This document shows, one piece after another, positions 1 through 5,466 of a DNA stretch of 8,081 nt. Each line of letters opens with the position of its first letter. Within the stretch, counting starts at the first letter, position 1. This stretch comes from Candidatus Eiseniibacteriota bacterium (GTDB taxonomy: Bacteria > Eisenbacteria > RBG-16-71-46): positions 1-8,081 of the forward strand of contig VBOS01000445.1 of the NCBI GenBank assembly GCA_005893185.1, in the 5' to 3' direction. Made by a program: the position numbers and the translations under genes. The notes beneath the pieces were generated by a model. That model saw only the letters and a program-made list of their open reading frames with translations, was not told the origin of the DNA and did not search any database.

Positions 1-736
1 GGTTCGCGTCGCGATGGCCCGCGTTGATGCGGCGGAACTCCTCGTGGCTCTTGGCTTCGCGGTTCAGGAGCTGGACGGTGCTCATGCCGCCCAGGTTCTC
101 GTTCAGGAACGCGTTGAGCCGCGCCAGCCGGGTGCGGACGTCGCGGAACGATCGGCGCACCCGCGACCGGAACGTGAGCGTGACGATCAGGATCAGCGGC
201 AGCACCGAGAACGCCACCGCCAGGAGCTCGAAATTGAGCTTCGCCATCGCGATCACGATGCCCGCCAGCGCGAACACGTCGCCGAACACCGCGACGACGC
301 CGGACGTGAACAGCTCGTTGAGCACGTCGACGTCGTTCGTCAGGCGCGTCATCACGCGGCCGACCGGATTGCGGTCGAAGTACTCGAGCGGGAGGCGCTG
401 CAAGCGAGTGAACAGCCGCAGGCGCAGGTCGAGCATGACGCGCTGCCCCACGCGCTGCATGATCTGATAGTGCAGGTAGCCGAGCCCGAAGCCGACGAGC
501 AGCACGGACACGTACACGGCGGCCATCTGGTTCAGGAACCGCAGGTCGCGGTGGCGAATGCCGTGATCGATCGCCTGCTTCGTGAGGTAGGGACCGGCGA
601 GCCCGACCAGCGCATCGAGGATCACGACCACCACGGCGGCCGCGACCTGGCCCCGGTAGGGGCGCAGGCAGCCGAGCAGCCGCCGCATCAGGCGGTGGTC
701 GTACGCGCGGCCGTCGCGCTCCTCGTCGTGGCTCAC
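1..736 (-). CDS. ABC exporter half-transporter, second subunit (incomplete, transmembrane domain only)
   Basis: The 3' part lies beyond the left edge; 245 codons are visible. The protein starts (M)SHDEERDGRAYDHRLMRRLL, then runs through hydrophobic helices at about residues 32-52 and 72-92, the intracellular-loop motif LPLEYFDRNPVGRVMTRLTN at about 115-134, further helices at about 143-165 and 170-188, and the second loop NENLGG. This is the type IV (exporter) ABC transmembrane domain. The ATP-binding domain is not in the window. The start is GTG at 736-734, overlapping the TGA of the upstream ABC gene in a GTGA junction, with a GAGGAGGAG Shine-Dalgarno run at 756-748 in minus-strand order. 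The charged N-terminal extension ending in a 'YD..LMRRLL' element resembles the longer subunit of heterodimeric exporters such as BmrD/YheH or TM288. I infer that it pairs with the upstream gene product in the inner membrane to export a lipid, drug or other small molecule. The substrate cannot be read from sequence. Confidence 0.9.
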   Translation of the reverse strand, partial: MSHDEERDGRAYDHRLMRRLLGCLRPYRGQVAAAVVVVILDALVGLAGPYLTKQAIDHGIRHRDLRFLNQMAAVYVSVLLVGFGLGYLHYQIMQRVGQRVMLDLRLRLFTRLQRLPLEYFDRNPVGRVMTRLTNDVDVLNELFTSGVVAVFGDVFALAGIVIAMAKLNFELLAVAFSVLPLILIVTLTFRSRVRRSFRDVRTRLARLNAFLNENLGGMSTVQLLNREAKSHEEFRRINAGHRDAN

Positions 737-2496
737 GAGGCCCGGAGCTCCTCCTCGAGCTGCTGCTCGCGCACGAGCCGCGCATAGCGGCCTCCCGCGG
801 CGACCAGCTCGTCGTGCGTCCCGCGCTCGGCGATCCGCCCCTGGTCCAGCACCAGGATCTCGTCGGCCTCGCGCACGGCGCTCACCCGATGCGAAACGAT
901 CAGCGTCGTGCGCCCGCGCATCACCCGCCGCAGCGACTCGAGGATCGCTTCCTCGGTGTGCGTGTCGACGCTCGACAGGCAGTCGTCCAGCAGCAGCACG
1001 GGGGCGTCACGCAGCACCGCGCGCGCCAGCGTGACGCGCTGCTTCTGACCGCCGGAAAGCGTGATCCCGCGCTCGCCGACCGGCGTCTCGAAGCCGGAAG
1101 GCAAGCGCCGCGCGTCGGATTCGAGGTGCGCGACGCGCGCGGCAGCCAGGACCTGCTCCGGGGTCGCCCGGTCCACGCCGTAGGCGATGTTGTCGGCCAC
1201 GGTCGCCGAGAACAGGAACGCGTCCTGCGAGACGTAAGCGATCTGCGAGCGCAGCCACGCGAGATCCAGCGCCCCCACGTCGCGGCCGTCGAGCAGCACG
1301 GCGCCCGCCGGCGGGTCGAACACGCGCGGGACGAGCGCAAGCACCGTGGACTTGCCGGATCCCGTGCTTCCCACGATCGCCACGGTGCGCCCGGCCGGCA
1401 CCTCGAAGCTCACGTCGAACAGCGCGGCTCGGTGGGCGCCCGGATAGCGGAACGTGAGGTGGCGGAACTCGATCGCTCCGTGGCAGGCCTCGGGAATCAC
1501 GGCATCCGGCCGGCTCGAGATCGTGGGCGTTTCCTCGAGCAGCTCGGCGAGGCGGGCGAGCGATGCGGTTCCGCGCTGGAACAGGTTCACCACCCAGCCG
1601 AGCGCCACGAGCGGCCAGTTGAGCATGCCGAGGTACACGGTGAACGCCACGAACTGACCCAGCGTGATGTGACCGGCCATGACCTCGCGACCGCCGAGGT
1701 AGAGCGCGAGCACGGCGGCCAGGCCCGACAGCAACGCGAGCGCCGGGTGGAACACGCCCGTCACCCGGATCAGCTCCAGGTTGCGGCGCGCGTACTCCTC
1801 GTTCAGCGCCTTGAACTCCGCGATCTCGTGCCCCTCGCGCGCGTAGGAGCGCACTACTCGCACGCCGGCCAGGTTCTCCTGGACGCGCGCCGAGATCCCG
1901 GCGAAATGCTCCTGGATACGCTCGAACCGGCGGTGGATCTTGTCGCCGTAGTACCACACCGTGAACGTCACGAACGGCATCGGCAGCAGCGACAGCGCGG
2001 TGAGCCTTGGGCTGATCGCGAGCATGAAGCCGAGCGAGATCACGGCGACGACGCAGGTGTTGACGAGGTACATGACGCCGGGGCCCAGCATCATCCGCAC
2101 CGCGGCCAGGTCGTTCGTGGCGCGCGACATGATCTCGCCGGCGCGCGCGCGCTGGAAGTGCTCGAGCGGGAGCCGCTGCAGATGCGCGAACAGGTCGTTC
2201 CGCAGCTCGTACTCGATGTGGCGCGAGATGCCGATCACCGTGAGGCGCATCGCGTACTTGAACACGCCCGACACGACGGCGATGCCGAACACCACGAGCG
2301 CGTAGCGGCCGAGCTTCTCGGCGGTCACGCCGCGGTAGAGGTCGTCGACCGCGCGCCGCAGCACCTGCGGCTGGATCAGGGCGACGACATTGGTGGCGAC
2401 GACCGCCGACAGGCCCCATGCGAGGCCGCGCCGGTGGCGGGCCAGGTGGGGGAGCAGCTGCAGGCGGAGCGAGCGAGACGTAGCCGGTTCCTTCAT
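733..2496 (-). CDS. ABC exporter half-transporter with degenerate catalytic site (TM287/BmrC-like)
   Basis: 587 aa, usual length for a fused transmembrane plus ATPase half-exporter. Residues 1-310 form the six-helix membrane domain, with coupling-loop sequence LPLEHFQRARAGEIMSRATN at 109-128. The ATPase domain follows: Walker A GSTGSGKST at 376-384, Q-loop glutamine 424, signature LSGGQ at 480-484, Walker B LLLDD at 501-505, D-loop SSVD, and H-loop histidine 536. The residue after the Walker B aspartate, normally the catalytic glutamate, is Asp505. This replacement is known in one subunit of heterodimeric exporters (TM287, BmrC/YheI), where one ATP site hydrolyses poorly. I chose ATG 2496 because the longer frame up to 2679 adds low-complexity arginine-rich sequence and would run through the end of the upstream gene. 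No good Shine-Dalgarno is visible, so coupling to the upstream gene 52 nt away is plausible. The downstream partner overlaps by 4 nt. Substrate unknown. Confidence 0.95.
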   Translation of the reverse strand: MKEPATSRSLRLQLLPHLARHRRGLAWGLSAVVATNVVALIQPQVLRRAVDDLYRGVTAEKLGRYALVVFGIAVVSGVFKYAMRLTVIGISRHIEYELRNDLFAHLQRLPLEHFQRARAGEIMSRATNDLAAVRMMLGPGVMYLVNTCVVAVISLGFMLAISPRLTALSLLPMPFVTFTVWYYGDKIHRRFERIQEHFAGISARVQENLAGVRVVRSYAREGHEIAEFKALNEEYARRNLELIRVTGVFHPALALLSGLAAVLALYLGGREVMAGHITLGQFVAFTVYLGMLNWPLVALGWVVNLFQRGTASLARLAELLEETPTISSRPDAVIPEACHGAIEFRHLTFRYPGAHRAALFDVSFEVPAGRTVAIVGSTGSGKSTVLALVPRVFDPPAGAVLLDGRDVGALDLAWLRSQIAYVSQDAFLFSATVADNIAYGVDRATPEQVLAAARVAHLESDARRLPSGFETPVGERGITLSGGQKQRVTLARAVLRDAPVLLLDDCLSSVDTHTEEAILESLRRVMRGRTTLIVSHRVSAVREADEILVLDQGRIAERGTHDELVAAGGRYARLVREQQLEEELRAS

Positions 2497-2548
2497 GGGT
2501 TGGCCGCGCGCGCCGCTCGGCCGCGCCGCGGGTGCGCCGCGGCGCCGG

Positions 2549-3421
2549 TCAGGGATTCCGGGCGCCGCCGAGGAAACCCTGCAGGCGGTTGAGCCGCGTC
2601 TTCTTGACGGCCACGCCCACGTAATACTGATCGGTGTGCAGCACGTTCTCGCCCGCGGCCGTGTGGAGCGAGCCCGCAAACACGTCCAGGTTGTCGTCGA
2701 CGCGGTAGACGATCCGCGGGCCGAATCGATGCGATTTCTCGGGCCGCGCCGCGTCGCTCGACTCGATCCGTCCCCGGTAGCTGCCGGCGAGCAGCACGGA
2801 CGGTCGCAGCCACCACCCGACGTCGGCCGATGCGATCACCTGGTCCTTCGGCAGCGCGGGGTCGTCGGACCGCTCGAGCATGGCCCGGTACCCGCCCGCG
2901 ATCTGGACGAATGCCTGGAGCGGCCGGATCGCGGCGCCGAGCTCGAGCTGCCCGATCGCCTCTTGCCGCCCGTTGCCGAGCGCAGGGGACAGGCGGCGGT
3001 TGTAGCCCAGCGGCGCCTTCCAGTCGGCGGTGACGGCGACCGCCACCGGTCCGTTCAGCACCTGGAGCTTGAAGCCGGCGACGAGATCGGAGAACCCGGT
3101 CTCCGTCGAATCCAGGCCGCTCGGGAGCTGCCGCGTCCGGCTCTCGAACGGGATCTCGAACAGAAAGCTCACGCGCTTCTTCCAGCCCAGCTCGCTTGCC
3201 CAGGTCATGCCGCGGGACTCGAAGCTCCCGTCGTCGCGGAGCAACACCCGGTCGCCGGTGCTGGCGTAAGCGGTCTCGGTGGAGAACTCGCTGCCGCGCA
3301 CCTCGCTGTAGAACTCCCCCGGCTTGAGGCCCCAGGGATCGGCCCAGCACGTCCCGCACGCGAGCAGCAGGAACGGCGCGAGCACGTAGCCGGGCCAGCC
3401 GTTCGCGATGCGCACGTTCAT
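2549..3421 (-). CDS. Predicted outer-membrane beta-barrel or transporter-like secreted protein
   Basis: 290 aa. The N-terminus MNVRIANGWPGYVLAPFLLL followed by ACGTCWADPW is an export signal. It can be read as a Sec signal cleaved after CWA (about residue 27), or as a lipobox LLAC with Cys22; I cannot decide between them. The mature part starts DPWGLKPGEFYSEV and consists of alternating amphipathic stretches typical of beta-strands (for example FKLQVLNGPVAVAVTADWKA, QLELGAAIRPLQAFVQIAGGY, DNLDVFAGSLHT, DQYYVGVAVKK). The overall layout recalls the 'MetA-pathway of phenol degradation' (PF13557-like) barrel family found across diderms, but I have not run a search. The last strand is followed by about 15 polar residues rather than ending in a terminal aromatic. 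The start ATG 3421 has GGAGG at 3438-3434, 12 nt away, which is a long spacing. It is the first gene of the minus-strand cluster with the ABC exporter, so it may work in the same envelope process. That link is inference. Confidence 0.75.
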   Translation of the reverse strand: MNVRIANGWPGYVLAPFLLLACGTCWADPWGLKPGEFYSEVRGSEFSTETAYASTGDRVLLRDDGSFESRGMTWASELGWKKRVSFLFEIPFESRTRQLPSGLDSTETGFSDLVAGFKLQVLNGPVAVAVTADWKAPLGYNRRLSPALGNGRQEAIGQLELGAAIRPLQAFVQIAGGYRAMLERSDDPALPKDQVIASADVGWWLRPSVLLAGSYRGRIESSDAARPEKSHRFGPRIVYRVDDNLDVFAGSLHTAAGENVLHTDQYYVGVAVKKTRLNRLQGFLGGARNP

Positions 3422-3494
3422 CGATGGGTCGAGCCTCCGCCGCGATGACCGGAGTCGTTCCGGGAAGCCATGGGTTGGGAGCGGTGAGGGCCGG

Positions 3495-3524
3495 ACTCTA
3501 ATCCGCGGCGGCGGAAGGACGCAA
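3495..3524 (-). promoter_or_regulatory. Possible sigma-70-type promoter for the barrel/ABC genes
   Basis: On the minus strand a TTGCGT element (3524-3519) lies 18 nt before TAGAGT (3500-3495). These match the TTGACA and TATAAT consensus at three and four positions. Initiation would fall near 3488, giving a leader of about 67 nt. It is one of few AT-containing spots in this spacer, but the match is weak. The -35-like element overlaps the first CGCAA repeat. Confidence 0.25.
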
Positions 3525-3567
3525 GGGTCGGGTGTCGCAACGCTGGCGTGCCGCAACGGTGGGCGGC
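3520..3567. repeat. Three tandem degenerate 16-bp repeats (CGCAA at exact 16-bp period)
   Basis: The copies are CGCAAGGGTCGGGTGT (3520-3535), CGCAACGCTGGCGTGC (3536-3551) and CGCAACGGTGGGCGGC (3552-3567). They share CGCAA.G.T.GG..G. as a core, with 11-12 of 16 positions identical in each pair. The third copy ends exactly where the large palindrome begins. Regularly spaced direct repeats between divergent genes can be transcription-factor sites; on the minus strand the shared core reads TTGCG. The high GC content makes part of the similarity expected by chance, though the invariant CGCAA and exact period are less so. Confidence 0.45.
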
Positions 3568-3777
3568 AGCGCGCACGCCCTGCAATCGCGCATGGACGAG
3601 GGCGGCGGCGCGAGGGCGGCAGGGAGCGCGTGAGGTGCGTCCGAGGAGCGCGGGAGCCATGGACGGCGGAGCGCGACTGGATGCAGTGAGCGGAGCCAGG
3701 ATGGCGAAGCGAGCGGGCCTCACGCGCACCCTGCCGCCCTCGCGCCGCCGCCCCCGTCCTTGCACGGCGTGCGCGCT
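3568..3777. repeat. 210-bp imperfect palindrome with 82-nt loop
   Basis: The left arm 3568-3635 is complementary to 3718-3777. In detail, 3568-3579 pairs with 3766-3777, 3581-3585 with 3760-3764, 3594-3598 with 3755-3759, 3600-3624 with 3729-3753 (25 bp without a mismatch), and 3626-3635 with 3718-3727. That gives 57 Watson-Crick pairs, three single mismatches (3580/3765, 3599/3754, 3625/3728) and one 8-nt bulge (3586-3593). The loop 3636-3717 contains two related blocks, GGAGCCATGGACGGCGGAG.. at 3653 and GGAGCCAGGATGGCGAAG.. at 3692. No flanking target duplication, transposase or U-run is visible. It could be a dispersed palindromic repeat or MITE-like element, a structured RNA, or a cruciform-forming site. 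I favour a dispersed element, but copies elsewhere in the genome would be needed to say so. Confidence 0.85.
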
Positions 3778-3799
3778 CAGCGGCTCGTATGGCAATCTG

Positions 3800-4792
3800 A
3801 TGCGCATGTCGCTTCACGTCGTCGAGTACATCCGGGGCGATCACGTCTGGAACCTGCCCATCGAGCACGTGGACCGGCTCCGCGCCGAGTTCCCGGCGAT
3901 CACGTTCAGCGCTCCGCGCACGCGCGAGGAGGCGGACGCCGGGCTGCCCGAAGCCGACATCGTGCTCGGCTGGGCGGTGCGGGAGTCCAACTTCCCGCGG
4001 GCGGAAAGGCTCAAGTGGATCCAGCTCACGGCCACCGGTGTCGGCTCGCTCCTGTTTCCGGCGCTCGTCGAGAGCGACATCGTCGTGACGAACGGCCGCG
4101 GCATCCACGCCGTGGCGATGGCCGAGCACACGCTCGGGGTGATGCTGATGTTCGCCCGCAAGCTGCACCTGGCGCGCGACGCGCAGAGCCGGCGTGAGTG
4201 GGCCCAGGCGGCGCTGTGCACCACGCCGCCCGCGTTCGGCGAGCTTTCGGGAACGATCCTGGGGCTCGTGGGGTTCGGCACCGTGGGCTCCGCCATCGCC
4301 GGGCGGGCGCGGGCGTTCGGCATGCGCGTGCTCGCGGCGCGGAAGCATCCGGCGGCGGACCCGGCCCCCGCCGACGCCCAGTGGGATGCCGGGCGCCTCG
4401 ACGAGCTGGTCGGGCTCGCGGACTGGCTGGTGCTCGCGTCGCCCCTCACCGCCGAGACGCGCGGGCTGATCGACGCCCGGCGGCTCGCCCGGATGAAGCC
4501 GAGCGCGTTCCTCATCAATCTCGGCCGCGGGCAGCTCGTCGACGAGCGGGCCTTGCACGCGGCGCTCGAGGAGGGGCGGATTGCCGGCGCCGCGCTCGAC
4601 GTGTTCGAGGAGGAGCCGCTCGATCCCGAAAACCCCCTGTGGTCGGCGCCGAACGTGATCCTCACGCCGCATATCTCGGGCTTTGGCCCGCGCTACTGGG
4701 AGCGCTGCATGGAGCTGTTTCGCCGCAACCTGCGGGCATGGCTCGAGGGGCGCCCGCTGGAGAACGTCGTCGACAAGCGGGCGGGTTATTGA
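3800..4792 (+). CDS. D-2-hydroxyacid dehydrogenase (NAD(P)-dependent)
   Basis: 330 aa, typical for the family. The product reversibly oxidises a D-2-hydroxy acid to the 2-keto acid in the cytoplasm. The N-terminal catalytic part (about 1-105, with WIQLTATGVGSL at 73-84) and the inserted Rossmann domain (about 106-290) are present. The dinucleotide loop is GFGTVG at 158-163. The catalytic residues are Arg243 (NLGRGQLVDE), Glu272 (DVFEEEPL) and His291 (LTPHISG). The second strand of the Rossmann fold ends in AARK rather than an acidic residue, which in this family often means NADPH preference; this is inference. The substrate is not determinable: glyoxylate/hydroxypyruvate or phosphoglycerate-type acids are all possible. 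ATG 3800 and ATG 3806 are both possible starts and neither has a clear Shine-Dalgarno. The start lies 22 nt after the large palindrome, so any promoter must sit within or before that element. The next gene overlaps by 1 nt (TGATG). Confidence 0.92.
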   Translation: MRMSLHVVEYIRGDHVWNLPIEHVDRLRAEFPAITFSAPRTREEADAGLPEADIVLGWAVRESNFPRAERLKWIQLTATGVGSLLFPALVESDIVVTNGRGIHAVAMAEHTLGVMLMFARKLHLARDAQSRREWAQAALCTTPPAFGELSGTILGLVGFGTVGSAIAGRARAFGMRVLAARKHPAADPAPADAQWDAGRLDELVGLADWLVLASPLTAETRGLIDARRLARMKPSAFLINLGRGQLVDERALHAALEEGRIAGAALDVFEEEPLDPENPLWSAPNVILTPHISGFGPRYWERCMELFRRNLRAWLEGRPLENVVDKRAGY

Positions 4793-5466
4793 TGAACCTG
4801 GGCGTGATCGTGGCCGGGGGCGCGGGTACCCGTCTCGAGCAGGGAGTCCCGAAGGCGCAGGTGATGCTCGCGGGCGAGACGCTGCTCGACAGGGCGATCG
4901 CGACGCTGGCCGCCGTGTGCAACCCGATCGTCACGGTCACGCCCCGGTCGCGCCGGCCGGAGCTGCTTCCTTCGGGCGGCGCGAGTCTCGAGTGGACCGA
5001 GGACGCGGCGGGCGGCGAGGGGCCGCTCTCGGGACTGGTGGCGGGCCTGGCGGCGGAGCCGTTCGATCGCGCGGTCGTGCTCGGCGTCGACTTTCCGTTC
5101 GTGCGGGCGGCGCTCCTCGAGGCGCTGCTCGCCGAGCTCGACGCCTTCGGCGCGCCGGCGGTGATTCCCATCCCGGACGGGGTTCCGCAGCCGCTCGTCG
5201 CCGCCTATTCGCGGCGAGCCGCGCGCGCGCTGGGCGAAGCGTTCGCGCGCGGAGAGCGATCGGTGACGCGCGCGGTGATGGCGCTCGGTCCGCAGCTACT
5301 CGGCGACGATCGGCTGCGGGCTCTGGACGGGGGCCTCGAGAATTTCTTCAACTTGAACACCCCGGAAGACCTGGCGGCGGCGGAGAGACGGATCGCCCGG
5401 CGCCCAGGCCGGCGCAGACAGGCGCCGCGCGCCGCGCGCCGCGCGCGCGGACCGGACCCCGTATGA
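4792..5466 (+). CDS. mobA: Molybdenum cofactor guanylyltransferase-like protein (MobA family)
   Basis: 224 aa. MobA enzymes transfer GMP from GTP to molybdopterin to form the dinucleotide cofactor. The visible family marks are the N-terminal nucleotide loop GVIVAGGAGTRL (4-15) with Lys21 in VPKAQ, EGPLSGLVAGL (76-86), the metal-binding GVDFPFV with Asp100, PQPLVAAYS (132-140), and the C-terminal FFNLNTPEDLAAAE (185-198). The lysine loop deviates from the usual 'R(M)G.DK', so another nucleotidyltransferase of the NTP_transf_3 family is possible. After the family end at about residue 200 comes an arginine/proline-rich tail encoded partly by a GC-only heptamer repeat. Translation is probably coupled on both sides: the start overlaps the dehydrogenase stop by 1 nt and the stop overlaps the lysA start by 4 nt. 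No other molybdopterin gene is in the window. Confidence 0.78.
   Translation: MNLGVIVAGGAGTRLEQGVPKAQVMLAGETLLDRAIATLAAVCNPIVTVTPRSRRPELLPSGGASLEWTEDAAGGEGPLSGLVAGLAAEPFDRAVVLGVDFPFVRAALLEALLAELDAFGAPAVIPIPDGVPQPLVAAYSRRAARALGEAFARGERSVTRAVMALGPQLLGDDRLRALDGGLENFFNLNTPEDLAAAERRIARRPGRRRQAPRAARRARGPDPV
5424..5444 (+). repeat. Three copies of heptamer GCCGCGC in the mobA 3' end
   Basis: GCCGCGC repeats perfectly three times and is followed by a further GCGCGG run. The unit is not a multiple of three, so gain or loss of one copy would shift the mobA frame just before its stop and would change the overlap with lysA. It encodes part of the arginine-rich tail that lies outside the conserved MobA fold. 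Confidence 0.6.

Larger units (their letters stand above)
3422..3799. other. Gene-free divergent intergenic region (378 bp)
   Basis: The region lies between the minus-strand barrel/ABC genes and the plus-strand dehydrogenase operon. It holds a possible minus-strand promoter, three 16-bp tandem repeats and a 210-bp palindrome, each listed separately. Open frames cross it on both strands, but their translations are arginine/proline-rich and mirror each other because of the palindrome, so I do not regard them as genes. At 3422-3494 I see only the leader of the minus-strand gene. Only 22 nt separate the palindrome from the dehydrogenase start. Confidence 0.8.

Noticed and set aside
14..787. 257-codon plus-strand frame at the left end
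   Set aside because: It is antisense to the second ABC transporter, with the same biased composition and no recognisable domain.
814..2592. 592-codon open frame on the plus strand opposite the ABC gene
   Set aside because: Its translation is His/Arg/Gln/Glu-rich with no domain, typical of the antisense of a GC-rich gene; the minus strand carries all ABC motifs.
2497..2679. Longer start for the ABC gene (up to 2679)
   Set aside because: The extra 61 residues are arginine-rich low complexity and overlap the upstream barrel gene; the family N-terminus fits ATG 2496.
3788..3800. TATGGC seven bases before ATG 3800 as a promoter for a leaderless transcript
   Set aside because: Only the first three bases match a -10 box and no -35 lies at a suitable distance.
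3408..3807. Small open frames on both strands across the palindrome
   Set aside because: Both strands give near-identical Arg/Pro-rich peptides because the DNA is palindromic. No Shine-Dalgarno or homology is seen.
4198..4791. Plus-strand frame upstream of mobA in the mobA frame
   Set aside because: It is an out-of-frame shadow of the dehydrogenase gene; MobA homology begins at ATG 4792.
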